Positions 11,001-22,780 of a stretch of 64,000 nt of DNA are shown piece by piece (within the stretch, counting starts at the first letter, position 1; the number at the start of each line of letters is the position of its first letter). The notes beneath the pieces were generated by a model. That model made no database searches, was not told the DNA's origin, and was given only the letters and a program-made list of their open reading frames with translations. This DNA is from Erodium maritimum (lineage: Eukaryota > Streptophyta > Magnoliopsida > Geraniales > Geraniaceae). The position numbers and the translations under genes are program-made. Location: contig OY997594.1 of NCBI GenBank assembly GCA_963921825.1, forward strand, positions 15,939,001 to 16,003,000, read 5' to 3'.

Positions 11001-13526
11001 ATGACTGTAGTGACCAATGAAAAGAATGAGTTAATTCCTACTAGAACGGTCACAGGGTGGAGAGTATGTATTGACTATAGGAAGTTGAATGATGCCACCC
11101 GTAAAGACCATTTCCCATTACCCTTTATTGATCAAATGCTAGAGAAATTAGCTGGTCATGAATATTATTTCTTTCTAGATGGATATAGTGGGTACAACCA
11201 AATAGCTATAGCTCCTGAGGATCAAGAGAAAACTACTCTGACTTGTCCTTATGGAACATTTGCATATAGGAGAATGCCTTTTGGTTTATGTAATGCACCT
11301 GCTACTTTTCAAAGATACATGACAGCTATATTTCATGATATGATTGGTGATTACCTAGAAGTGTTCCTGGATGATTTTTCTATGTTTGGTTCTTCATTTG
11401 ATGAGTGTTTGAATAATCTGCATAAAGTATTGACTAGATGCGAAGAAACAAACTTGGTGTTAAATTGGGAAAAGTGTCATCTTATGGTTCAACATGGTAT
11501 TGTTCTAGGTCATAAAATCTCCAAAAAAGGTATTGAGGTGGATATGGCCAAGGTGGATGTGATAGGTAAATTGCCTCCACCTAGAAATGTTAAGGGGATT
11601 AGAAGTTTTTTAGGACATGCTGGGTTCTATAGAAGATTCATTAAGGGGTTTTCTGAGATTTCCAAACCATTGTGCAATTTGTTAGGAAAAGATATCCCTT
11701 TTGATTTTGATGATGCATGCTTGAAGAGTTTCTTGTCCTTGAAAGATAAGTTAGTGAATGCACCTGTGATGGTGAGTCCTGATTGGTCCCTGCCTTTTGA
11801 GTTAATGTGTGATGCTAGTGATATAGCGGTAGAGGCAGTTTTGGGACAGAGAAAAGGCAAGATTTTTCACACCATTTATTATGCTAGTAGAGTTCTTAAT
11901 GAAGCCCAAATGAATTATGCTACTACTGAAAAAGAACTACTTGTTGTGGTATTCGCTTGTGAGAAATTTCATTCTTATCTTGTCTTGTCCAAAGTTATTG
12001 TGTACACTGACCATGCAGCTCTCAAGTATTTGTTTAGTAAGAAAGAGGCAAAACCTAGACTATTGAGGTGGATTTTACTACTCCAAGAATTTGATTTGGA
12101 GATTCGAGATAAAAAAGGAGTAGAGAATGTTATTGCAGATCACCTATCTAGGATTGAGAACCCCCATGAGAACCTAAGTGTGCCAATTAAAGAAGAGTTC
12201 CCGGATGAGCACTTGTTTGGTATAGAAAATCAAGTCACCCCATGGTTTGCCTATTTTGCAAATTACTTAGCAAGTGGTGTTCTTCCTGCAGATTTTACCT
12301 CCTATCAGAAGAAAAAGTTTTTATATGATGTGAAAAACTATTATTAGGATGATCCTTTCCTGTTTAAGATTTGTGCAGATCAAATGGTGAGAAGGTGTAT
12401 CCCCGAGTATGAGACTAGAGAGATTTTACATCATTGCCATGGAAGAGAAGTAGGAGGACATTTTGGGCCTGCCAGGACAGCACAAAAGGTGTTGCAATCG
12501 GGATTTTATTGGCCTACCTTATTTCATGATGCAGCTGTGTTCGTTAAGCAATGTGACAGGTGTCAAAGAACTGGTAATATCTCGAGAAGGCAAGAGATGC
12601 CTATGAACATTTCAATTGAGGTAGAGTTATTTGACGTATGGAACATTGACTTTATGGGCCCCTTTCCACGGTCCAATGGTTATGAGTACATTTTAGTGGC
12701 CGTGGATTATGTGTCAAAGTGGGTTGAAGCGGTGGCTTTAGCCACCAATGATGCCAAACCGGTTTGTGCGTTTTTAAAGAAATATATATTTTCTCGGTTT
12801 GGCACGCCTAGGGCAATAGTAAGCGATGGCGGCTCACACTTTTGCAATAAACAATTTTGGAAGCTTTTAAATCATTATGGTGTTCGTCATCGCTTAGCTA
12901 CTCCCTACCATCCCCAAACTAGCGGGCAAGTAGAGGTTACAAATAGGGAGCTTAAAAGCATATTAGAGAAAACTGTCAGTGCGTCTAGGAAAGATTGGTC
13001 ACATAGATTAGATGATACACTGTGGGCATATAGGACAGCTTTTAAAACTCCTATTGGAATGTCTCCCTACAAGCTAGTGTATGGGAAGTCTTGTCATTTA
13101 CCGGTGGAGCTAGAGCATAAAGCATATTGGGCAATTAAGTTTTTAAATTTTGATGCTAACAGTTGTGGTGAGAACATGTTATTACAGATCAATCAGATGG
13201 ATGAATTCAGGTCTCAGGCTTACCACAACTTAAAGCTATACAAGGAGCGCACCAAAATTGCCCATGATAAGGGAATTGTAGACAGAGAGTTCAAGGAGGG
13301 AGACATGGTTCTTCTCTATAACTCCAGATTGAAGCTCTTCCCCGGTAAACTAGTTTCGAAGTGGAGCGGTCCCTATAAGGTGACCCGAGTTCTTTCCAAA
13401 GGGGCGGTAGAGATCTCCGATGGGAAGAATCCCCCTTTTCTTGTGAATGGTCATAGAGTGAAGCACTACTTTGGTGGTGTGTTCGGTCCAAAAGAATGTC
13501 TATATCTGGAGGAGCCTGAGTATTAG
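8064..13526 (+). pseudogene. Athila gag-pol, one nonsense codon from a full frame
   Basis: A frame of 1821 codons (including stops) from ATG 8064 (MLTRSKSS) to 13526, with one in-frame TAG at 12345-12347. Gag occupies about 8300-9000, followed by a Gln-rich segment and a stretch with VTTRSGK. The protease has CDLGASINLMP (about 10027-10059). RT carries [12 protein letters not shown] (about 11060) and VFLDDFSMFGSS (about 11362-11397). RNase H (about 11790-12150) ends IADHLSR. After the stop, integrase has an HHCC finger (about 12430-12560) and the D, D, E residues in [15 protein letters not shown] and [10 protein letters not shown]. It ends in a basic C-terminal domain without a chromodomain. 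The ATG at 8043 seen by simple translation is not a true ATG. Stop readthrough is possible but untested. Confidence 0.9.
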
Positions 13527-15314
13527 GCGGTAGGCGGCTTAGGCCACCTTTGAGTCGAGCTAACGACGTTAAACAAATGCGCTAGTTGGGAGGCACCCCA
13601 ACAATGGATGGAAAGTGGGAGCAGTTTAGTCACATGCCATGGCGCCGAGCTTCTTAGAAGTTCTCACGGGCGATGATCTTTCCATCCATCCATGCACACT
13701 AGGACTCCCACGTCAGCTCACAAGTCGAGTAGCGGTTCTTCGAGGGGCAGTATCTCTTCCCTTCCTATTTTTAATTGGTTACCGCTATTTTATTTCTTAT
13801 ATGCTATCTGGTGGGTGCTGAGCACCCGAATTGATGTGCTGATAGACTATGCATATAGGATTTCTTGACTTGTATATTGCTTGACTCTGAGTGTGGGGTG
13901 CTTACTGTTATCATCTATCGGGTGCATGTGTAAATATGTGTTTAGAGTCGCACTGGGGACAGTGCTTAGGTTTAAAGTGTGGGGTGGGATGCTTTGCATT
14001 TATATGTTTGCATTCTATGCTGTGCTTCATGCATTTTTGGTTTTAAAAAAAAAATTGGGTCTTTATTTTGTGTGTAAACGTTGGATGTGCAATTGTGGCA
14101 TGTATGAGTAAGCTGGGAACAACTTTCATCATTGAGGATTTTTTTAGGAATGTTTGGTTGATTTACTGTGGGTAGTATTAATGAGCTGTATTTTGTGTTT
14201 GTGCTATATTGCTTATTGGGTTCATGATGATTTTGTGATGCTAGATGCCTTAACACGAAAAAGGCGGTCACACCAAATGTTAGATGTGGTTAGGTTTCAA
14301 TTCTTTTTATTGTCACCGGCCTGATTCGATCTTGAATTCTGCATATAGTGGCCCTAGTTAAGAGATACTAGTCTTATTTCACTTGTTGCATGTAGAGGAG
14401 GTTGAGCCCACATGCTTGTTGTCTTGGGATCGAACTATGCGTTTCGGTAGATTAGAAATCTAGTCGAGTTCAAGTGGTTAGTCCCATTGTGCGTTTGTGG
14501 TACCAATTTTTCAAAATCACACACACTATGCACGGGGAATTAAGTATAGGTCCCGGGGAAAGGGGATCCAATAAAATCTGTGTATTAACAAAGGTTTGAG
14601 GGGCTGCGGCGGATCGCTATGCAGAGTGAGACCCTCATGTCCCGAGTTAATCATAGCGTAATAAAAGGTGAACCCCCCAGCCTATCTTAATGATCCAAAG
14701 TTTCTACACGTAATCGAGAAAACCAAGCAAAACTTTGATCTACCACTTGACTTGTAAATGAACTAGATAAGTCTGCCATTCGCGTAGTCCCAAGGCAACG
14801 TAATTGCATGACAACGTCCCCTTATAAGATTTGTGAATGAGATTACGTTATACTCTTGATTAGTACTATAATATGTAGAATCGAGAGAGCAAAGGGCTAA
14901 ATGACAATAATTAGGCTTGAAATCTTTCTAGTTATTGCACTTCATCTTGTAAACCACTACACATACACTCTTAATCTACAACATGTAAAATTGGTTGGTG
15001 AAAAGTTGAAAAGAATGATGAGAGATCTTATTCCTTATGCATGCTCTAGGTCAAATTGCCGATAAAATCCAAGTGTAAGCACACACCTTCTTTGAGTCTT
15101 AAATTTTTGGTCTTTAATTTGCTTGTGTATTTGCACGGGAATTTTGGTCTAGTCGAGTCAGCATATGCATATTTACTGCTTTCAATAACCCGGAGTCGCC
15201 AAGCTCCGCCTACGGAGATAGTATCGCGGGGTTTATCTTGGCATTTATCTTAGTTAGTTTATATTTATTTATGTTTATTTTTCTCGGGACGAGAAAAGTC
15301 TAAGTGTGGGGTGT
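13527..15314 (+). other. Non-coding 3' region and purine tract of the Athila element
   Basis: About 1.8 kb between the gag-pol stop and the 3' LTR. Frames of at most about 100 codons occur, none with recognisable motifs. There is no env-like ORF, although some Athila elements carry one here. The last bases before the LTR (AAGTGTGGGGTGT, about 15302-15314) form the purine-rich tract. Confidence 0.75.
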
Positions 15315-16682
15315 TGATGCGGGTGCATTTTAACACGTAAAAGGGCCACATTATATCGATTTTACAGGCTTTTGGTCCCGGTTTTCTATCATATATTTAG
15401 ATTTAGCATGAATAACTGATTTTATCGATATGTTCGGTGTTCCGATGGATTTTCGATGCATTTTGGTTGTTTTGTGCTTGTGGATCGTCAAAGGGTCGAT
15501 TTTGTTCGTTCTTAAATATATTCATGATTGGTCTTGTTTTGTAGGTCTTGAAAAGAGGATTTTTTTGGTGCAAGAACGAGATCAATCGGAGCTCAAACGA
15601 AGTCGGAGCGAGCAAAATAACGAAATAGGAACAAAAAGGAAGGACTCATCAGGAGCTTCACCATTTTTGACACAGAGCACGAAACCGATAACCATTTTTT
15701 GTGTAGTTTTATTTTCTCTTCTTTTTTTTTAGAATTTAAAGGAAGCTTATTGTTTTGGATTGTTTGCTTGGAATCAATATATTTTGTGGGTAGAGAACCA
15801 ATTTAGGATTTCTTTGAGTAGAGATTGTTAGAGACAATCTTCAATTTTTAGCTACTCAAGGGATTTTTTTGGTGGATTTACAAGAGCTTCAAGGAGAGAG
15901 ATCGAAGAAGAGGAAGAGCAACATTAGACGACTAATTTGGTGATTGTATCTCAACTCTCATCTTGATTATGTATTTAATTGTTTGCTCCTTTTCATATTT
16001 TCATTTTCCCACCATGAACAACTAAGCCCCCAATTTCTAGGGTTATGGGGGATTAGAGTAGTGATTTCTATATTTTAAATGCTTCGATTGTGGTGTTGTT
16101 GATTTGTATTATTGTCTATGATTGATTTGTGCTTAATGCTTTACCTCCCGTGTAGGCTTGGTAATTGTTTCGAATTAGGATTCGTTGCTCGAAAGAGGAG
16201 GATTCTAATTAAGTCAAAAATCGATCATAGGTTGGATTTAAACCTTAGCTAGAACTAGCGGGGTTAATACAATTGCAATAACTATAGACTTGTTTGGTCG
16301 AAAGTTAGAAGTTGTCATAGAACTAAACGCTTTGGGTCTTCCTACATCGTGATTCGAAAGAACTCGGTGGTTAGATTCCATTAGGGTCCGAATCGTTCGA
16401 AAGAAGTTAGGAATATAGTTGAGATGACTCGTTGCCTCTAAATCAAGTCTTCATCACAACAATCAAGTATATTTGACTTTATGGAATGAACTCTATGAAC
16501 CCGATATCCTAGAATTTTCATCATTTGATTCAAGCTAAGAAAAACTCTCTGTTAAATTCTGTATTTGCTTTTTTAGTCGTTATAGGTTTATTTTCAAAAC
16601 ATTAAAACTCGATTTTTACCGAACCAGCTTAGCTACAAACTTTAAATAGTAAGTGATTGTCTATTGCTCCTTTGGGCTCGAT
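15315..16682 (+). repeat. 3' LTR of the Athila element, truncated and divergent
   Basis: Begins TGATGCGGGTGC like the 5' LTR and matches it up to GGGCTCGAT at 16682, which corresponds to 7838. The last 84 bp are missing, and it lacks the roughly 440-bp G-box segment. Near-identical blocks alternate with blocks that look only about 80% alike by eye. Confidence 0.85.
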
Positions 16683-17219
16683 GGATCGCAGTTTCTCTGC
16701 AAGGGAGGATGCTTCTCGGATGCTCAAATTCCATCTCTTGCGCTCTAAATACCGGATGAAATCCCAAGCGGACAAGAAGAGGTCGGACAGAGTTTTTGCC
16801 TTTGATGACTAGGTTTATGTTCAACTCCAAACGTATAGACAGAGTACATTGGCACGCAGACTCTCCAACAAGCTTTGCCCCAAGTTTTTCGGACCGTTCA
16901 AGATTCTGAAGCGCATTGGTCCGGTTGCTTACACGCTAGATCTTCCACCCTCTGCGCGTGTGCACCCAACTTTTCATGTCTCACAATTGAAACGCCATCT
17001 CGGAGCGATCGTGGAGCAGATACCTCTCTCCACACTTGACAATTCAGCGATCATTGCTCTAGTTCCAGTTACAATTTTGGATCGGCGCATGGTCAATCGT
17101 GGTAATAGAGATGCCACTCAAGTGCTGGTGCACTGGTCAGATGGTGGTGCTGAGGATGCAACGTGGGAGTACTTGTTTGATTTGCAGAAGAAGTACCCAA
17201 ACTTCAGTCCGACTTCATG
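16683..17219 (+). pseudogene. Reina-like pol, part 2 (integrase C-terminus and chromodomain)
   Basis: The Reina frame resumes after the Athila element with DRSFSARED, missing about 16 residues relative to related elements. A TAG at 16810-16812 replaces the usual Trp of the DW(V/I) motif. The LSPKFFGP-type motif reads LCPKFFGPF, followed by HPTFHVSQLKRH. The C-terminus (about 17070-17215) is a chromodomain ending VHWSDGGAEDATWEYL with a following FDLQKKYP. The chromodomain is what places this element among chromoviruses. Confidence 0.88.
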
Positions 17220-17234
17220 AGGACATGAAGTTTT

Positions 17235-17248
17235 GAAGGAAGGAGTAA
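17235..17248 (+). other. Polypurine tract of the Reina-like element
   Basis: GAAGGAAGGAGTAA directly precedes the 3' LTR, where plus-strand priming is expected. Confidence 0.75.
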
Positions 17249-17525
17249 TGTTACATGGGTTTTGAATTATGGGCCTTTGTGGCTGTTTTGCTTTGAATTA
17301 TTGTCATGGGCCTTTATTGTTTTGGCTAAGCCCAAGCCTTTTTAGTGTAATTGCTGTATATGTTGCAGCAGAAGGAATGAAATGGCATACAGAACCATCT
17401 ACAACATTCTTGTCTTCTTCCTTCTTCTCTCTTCTCTCTATCTATCCCTATCTCTCTCTTCCTCAATTTCTAAACCCTAGTCTATCCTTCTCGGATCAGC
17501 CGCCCAAACCTTTTCCTACCTAACA
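17249..17525 (+). repeat. 3' LTR of the Reina-like element (277 bp)
   Basis: Same length and ends as 1748-2024, with three C/T differences. Followed by the TSD AGTTC at 17526-17530. Confidence 0.95.
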
Positions 17526-17756
17526 AGTTCCTCTCTTCTGTGGCAACCATGCCGCAATCCATATTGCCTCCACCCCAGTCTTTTATGAGATCGACTGTCA
17601 TTTTGTTCGACAACAGTTGCAGACCTCTGTATTACGCCCTAAACCAGTGCCCAGTTCTCATCAACTTGCTGACATTTTCACCAAAGGACTTGGTCGAGAC
17701 CGTTTTCAGGATCTTCTTTGCAAGTTGGGAATTTCCAATATTAATGCTTCAACTTG
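17526..17756 (+). pseudogene. Copia RNase H pseudogene, part 2
   Basis: The Copia RNase H frame interrupted at 1747 continues here with a CGNHAAIHIAS block, DCHFVRQQ and QLADIFTKGLG, ending at TGA 17754-17756. These are standard C-terminal Copia RNase H motifs. With 425-1742 this accounts for the full RT/RNase H end of the outer element. Confidence 0.9.
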
Positions 17757-17764
17757 AGCGAGAC

Positions 17765-18050
17765 TGTTGACAATGTCAATTACTTGACAATCACGTCAAT
17801 CTTGGAGATCAAGACATGTCAATTACATTCCTTATGTGTGCACATAATATCGTTAGGATCCATTACCAATATTTGTTTCCTTATTTATATATGTCCTCTC
17901 TTGTATAAATAGCACATCTTTACAATGAATAAAGCAAGCAAAGTAGAGACGACTATCTACTTTTACAAAAACACTATATAGTTTCGCTTCTGAGTAGAAG
18001 AAGACCTTGAGGATCCGATTTTCTATGGTTCGGGCCTCCACCGATGGCAG
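17765..18050 (+). repeat. 3' LTR of the outer Copia element (right end approximate)
   Basis: TGTTGACAATG starts eight bases after the RNase H stop, behind a decayed purine tract (GAGCGAGAC). It contains a TATAAATAG box near 17902-17911 and an AATAAA near 17927. The 5' partner is outside the window, so the right end cannot be fixed from TG...CA alone. Confidence 0.65.
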
Positions 18051-20250
18051 ATTCCCATTAGAGACACATGACACCCGTCACCGCTTCGAGTTGTAGCTTC
18101 TTCTTGCATGAGAATATGAATCCGACCAGTACAAAACCAACAGGGGAGTCACTCCCTTCAGTTTCATCCTTATGGATTACTAGTTCCTCTAAAGACATGT
18201 CGCGTCTTTCGGATTCATTTTCTGTAAATCTATAGTTGTACTTTGTTGTATCCTCTTCCATCTCCTGAGAGGTATTTTAATATACGCCTTGCTAATGAAA
18301 AAAATACCAGGTTTTTTAGGACAAAGACCTGCTTTACATGTTAGTCATGGGGGAGAGTCGGCTGGAGGGGAGGAAGGCTTGTCGGTTCAACATATGGAGT
18401 GAAGACAGAACCCAAGGATAATTCTAGACAGAAAAAACGTATGGGTGGGAGGGTTTTTGATACTCTTGAAATTAAACTGAGGTTAAAATTAATATTGAAC
18501 GAAAGAAACGTTTAATCTGATTTATAACTTTATACTAGGATAGGATTAATTGAGAGACAAATTTGACCGAGATAAAAAATCTCCGTGCTTGGTGAATCAA
18601 TAACAAAAAGTACAATTGGGCTTGGATTAGGCATCTATTTATGTGTAACAAACAAGTCAGGGTTGGGCTTTTCATGGATTGTTCTCATTATACGAAAACC
18701 GAACTCTTGGAGTTTTGTAGTATGTCCATTTGCCAAGGCCTGGCCCATATGTAAGCAAAGTAAATGACACAAAACTGGCATCTTTTGTGTAGGACTAGGA
18801 CGACCCTAATAAGGTATGGTGTGGTGTGGTTGATCAATAATGTGTCGTTCTTTTGTCTATTTATAGTTGTTTCCTTAATTGGCTACCCTTGCGGCCCAAT
18901 GAGCTTCTCCTCTCCCCAACCCGTGAACACCAGAAGTGACTACACACACCAACACATCAACAAGACAACAACTCACATGTTCACCAACCCAACCCCCTAC
19001 TATTTGGGCCACTATCCAAACTTCATATAGGGTCAAACTATTCAAATCTCTTTTATTAAAGTATTTTAATCATTTGTTTCAGTCGGGAGATGTCGATTTT
19101 AATGGTTTCGGTTTTTTTTTATCTGATGATGATTCTAATCGGTAATGGTAGATTTATGGGTTTCGGTTTTTGTTGCCCACCCCTAGTTTCAGGGTTCAAA
19201 TTAACAATCATATATATTGAATAATTATTTTCATATGAAAATCGATCAATTTAAATATTTTAAGATAATCATACAACAGATGTATCATGTAACACATGTC
19301 TAGTAACAACAGTAGGTAAAAATTCTTCTCCAAAAGAAATATAATGAGAGATTAGCTGGTGGAGAAATAATAATTATTATTTGTCTTCGTTTAGTGTTTT
19401 GATTTTGTCCATCACAATTCACAAAATCTCCAAAATTTAATTATCCAACAACTACCTCGTTTCCAGAAGCTCACGTGCGCTTATTTCCTTTTCATGTCCG
19501 CCTTTTCATAATCAAGGAAGAAACCGAGCGCTGACGTGGAAGGCCTGAGCGAGCGAGTGTTTTCACTCGCTCACCATCCGGGAGTGGATCTGACAGATTG
19601 TGATGAGTAGATGAATTTGAAAAAAGTGGGAGACAAGTATAGGCGCTCCCTGAGATTGTACCAGACAGACGTAGACCTAACAGGTAATTGTTTTATATAA
19701 TTTTCAATCTTGTTTTTTATAATTATAAAAACTATGTCTTTTTTTAGCGAAATGTGAAATATTATTGATCGACTACTATTATAGAAACGTACATCGAGGA
19801 ACAAGCTCCTCAATCACTGAGAAAGTGTCAGAATTGATGAACAATGGTTCACTGACCCTTTTAATACTATAACCGCCACAGACGGTGTTTTGATGCCTCG
19901 CAGGCAATGATAGAAGACGAGTGGGGAGACTAGAAGACCGGAGATCCAGAGGGACCTCGACGGTAAAAATGATGGGGGGAGGCAACGCATCATACAGGGA
20001 CCCCTCCCAGGTCCATTCCCTGATGCCCGGTTTCACCACTCATTCCACCTGGCAGGGCTGCTTCCCCGCATTGAATTGATCATCTCGAGGATCCCCAATC
20101 GCCGGTATTTTGAGGTTACCCTGGCAACCCCCCAATTCATCCGCTCCGGACCCTACCGCCTTTGTTGCTCCCGCTTCCGCACGAGCTCCATCATCCTGAG
20201 TGGAATTTCGCAGCCGAACCCCTAGACGAGAGGCAGGGAGCTGAGGTTGA
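18051..20250. other. Anonymous AT-rich DNA, no gene identified
   Basis: No coding region with recognisable motifs. GTTGCCCACCCCTAG at about 19173-19186 resembles the end of a hAT-type element, but no matching left end was found. A 67-codon open frame on the minus strand at 18058-18261 has gene-like composition but no family I recognise. Confidence 0.5.
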
Positions 20251-20253
20251 ACC

Positions 20254-22011
20254 CTAAAACTTCAGCCGAGGAGGCGTGGGAGTCCGAGGGGCTTTGTCCA
20301 GCTTCAACGTACCTAGTGGGCCAAAACATGGTGGGCTGGGTAAGCTGGCCGTCTCCCCCCAGTCTGTGGCATACCGTTTGACCTGTTTCTCCCTGTCATA
20401 CTCCAGCAGGAAAGAGCCAAATCGAGGTGGTCCTCGGACCGCCCACGTACAGTCTTTCAGGATATGGCCGAGTCGGCCACAGTTATAGCAGAAGCTTGGA
20501 AGCTTTGAGTACATGAGCTCCACGGTGATATGCTCCGAGAACTCAGGGAATCGGAGCACCAGCCCCTTTATCAAGGGTCTTTCCAGGAGATGCCAGAATC
20601 ATACCCTGACGGTCCCTCCCCAACACATGCCTCATTGGTCACATGAGACATCTACACACACCCTAGGGCATCCCCGATAGAGCCACTCGTCTGAATCAGA
20701 GGCGGTAGTCCCCTAACATGGACCCATAATTGCACCCGGTCAAGAGCAGACATCTCCCGAGCGCACAGGTCCAGGTCCCCAAGCAACAGGACCCGGTCAT
20801 CAGAACACCAGGTTTCGTTACCTCGAACCCACGTCCTAGACTCCAAATATCGGAAGTAGAAGCCGAACAATCTCGGCCCCAGGTATTTGATAACTATCCC
20901 TTTTGCAGCCTTCCCTCATGCATTGGTAATGATACGGAGGAGCATGTCCTTCCGCAAGGGCTTTGGAGACCAAAGCCGGCCTAGCAGCCCCCATTGTTGG
21001 CGAGCTAGTGTCGCCGACGTCGTCGCTCGAGATGTTGGGACCACCACCTCAATCTTTTCTTCGTCTTCCAGAGAGCAGGACGAAAACTCGTCCTTTAGAC
21101 CCTGCAGAGAAGTCTGAAGTTCCGCCTCCTTAGCAGTCCCTAACGAAGGGAATTCCTTCGTGATGAGGAGCTTCGATCTGTCTTGGGTCATCCCCTGTGG
21201 GATATTCAGAGTCGCCGGTATGATTGGAAATTTGGCCGGGTTAGGGAGATATCGCCCTAGCCCCAAGGCCAGTGCCGCCGTCCGTGGCCTTCCCTTTCGC
21301 CAGATCTCCTTGTAATGCTAGAGATCCCTTAGGGTTAGACACTGATTCATCAGATGTAGGGATGACCACCTGCGTCCACGTAATTTTACGAGGGGAGCCT
21401 GACCCGGGTCAAGGCTCGTAAGGGATGAAACCCTAAGTAGGGCCGGGGTAGCACCGAGGGTTGACGTAACCCTAGGATCCCCACCACCAGCGTCGATACA
21501 CGACACAACCCTAGGTGATTCGGTCCCATCACCTACGGACGGTGGAACCCTAGGTTTCTTTTCCCCAGTAATCGGAACCAGAGCAAGGTCATGGTCTATT
21601 GGGTAGAGCGGCAACACAGAATCGGGGCCAACAGGAAAGGGTGGCGGTCCGGGAGAAGGATGCTTCAGATTAGGGTTCGGGGGCGGTAAGGTCAGAAGAC
21701 CATTACTTGGAGAGGAAGGCACCCCAGGGCGGCGCAAAGGCCTTCCCCTCTTCGGCTTAGGAGTCGGTACCAGAAGCCTCATGTCGGGATCGGACCTCGT
21801 GGTAGAGGTATCTCGGAGGGTGGAAGGGGCGGTCCAACCAAGGTAGGCTTAGGTATGCGCCGACGTCGAACTTTTTCTCAGTGGCCAAAGAAGAGGGGCG
21901 AGGAGAAAAAAGAGGGAGGAGAGGGCCACTGGTAGGATCAGAGGGTTCCAAGGCAGACACCATGGCGGTAGCGGATGCTGTGGCGACGGCGGAGGAGGTA
22001 GGATGCACCAT
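20254..22011 (-). pseudogene. DUF4283 / CCHC ORF1-like pseudogene (non-LTR-retrotransposon type)
   Basis: Reading the minus strand from 22011, a Pro/Ser-rich N-terminus is followed by a DUF4283-like domain and a CCHC knuckle. The domain shows an EEKIEV acidic lead-in, LARQQWGLLGRLWSPKP, LFGFYFRY and an RVQLWVHVRGLP-type strand. The knuckle is CYNCGRLGHILKDC (about 20441-20482). Frames shift near 21770 and between 20652 and 20574, and stops fall near 21317, 20917 and 20651, so it is dead. In plants this architecture is typical of LINE ORF1 proteins. No RT (ORF2) is recognisable downstream (leftward), so this is a truncated copy. A decayed host gene of the same domain type cannot be excluded. 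Confidence 0.65.
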
Positions 22012-22780
22012 AACGACGGGCTAGGGTTAGGAGAGGGTCTTAAAGTTGAGAGAGTTTTAAATGAATAATTTTGTTTTAAACTATATGTCTTTTTGTAGTA
22101 TTTTATGTAAATTTATTTATATAAATGATTTTATATTTAGAAATTTAAATAAGAAGTAAAAAAACTCAAAATTCTCTCAGGTACCGTATTATTCTCTCTT
22201 CTTTGAACGTCTATAAAATGAATTTTGTTGTAACAAAAATGAGAATTCTGGTTGTTTATTTTGGGTTTTACTTGTTATGTTTTAAACAGTAAAATGGCCA
22301 TTTAAAAACAAGATACAGGTATAAGAAAAATATGATTATTAGCTTACAAAATAGGATTATTTAAGCCAAACAATAAAACATATCCAACCATCTTGCACCA
22401 GGCAACACTAGATTCTATTGTCTAAAATGGATACTATATTGATCAAAAGTACTCATTACTCATATCGAACCTAAAATATTATGGATGAATCATTTACAGT
22501 CGAGATAACAGTATGATACTTCCACTGAAACATAGATGTATAGGCGTCTTAAGTCACAAAGACAACTCCTATCGTGCACATCAGGAGAGGAACAACAACA
22601 ATAATAGTTAAGCCCAACAAAACGAGTCAAAAGATCTAAATACCCAGTAGAGTGGTGGTCTTGGCTTGTTGGTTGACGGTACCCATTACCCTAGGGAACG
22701 TGACTTGGCCAGATGGCCCCAATCTCGGGGTGAGAGGTTAGTCCCGAGACCTGCTCACCCATAGTAACGCCTATCATGGC
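22012..22780. other. AT-rich spacer, nothing identified
   Basis: No motif-bearing frame and no LTR or TIR boundary was recognised here. Confidence 0.5.

Larger units (their letters stand above)
6031..16682 (+). mobile_element. Athila-type Ty3/Gypsy element inserted in the Reina-like integrase
   Basis: Structure: 5' LTR 6031-7922, a tRNA-Asp-type PBS at 7930, gag-pol 8064-13526, 1.8 kb of non-coding 3' DNA, a purine tract, and a 3' LTR from 15315. The 3' LTR stops at 16682, 84 bp short of the 5' LTR, and the adjoining host integrase has also lost roughly 16 codons, so a deletion removed the right junction. There is no env-like frame. The RT active site has the FLDDFS form typical of Athila, and the protease has DLGASINLMP. 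Because it sits inside the Reina-like element it must be the younger of the two. Confidence 0.9.
1748..17525 (+). mobile_element. Reina-like Ty3/Gypsy chromovirus, itself split by an Athila element
   Basis: A complete LTR retrotransposon: 277-bp LTRs (TG...CA), an initiator-Met-type primer-binding site, gag-pol, a C-terminal chromodomain, a purine tract and a 3' LTR, all inside the TSD AGTTC. The LTRs differ at three positions, all C/T transitions (about 1%), so the insertion is fairly recent. Its integrase region is interrupted from 6031 to 16682 by an Athila element, so the element's own DNA is only about 5.1 kb. Short LTRs plus a chromodomain point to the Reina clade. That clade call is an inference; membership of the chromoviruses is well supported. 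Confidence 0.9.

Noticed and set aside
18058..18261. 67-codon minus-strand frame (MEEDTTKYNYRFTENESE)
   Set aside because: The composition looks gene-like, but it overlaps the likely end of the Copia LTR, has no recognisable family and no supporting exon nearby.
19090..19190. A second hAT-type element ending at about 19186
   Set aside because: Only a right-end-like GCCCACCCCTAG was found; no left end or 8-bp duplication could be located, so boundaries cannot be supported.
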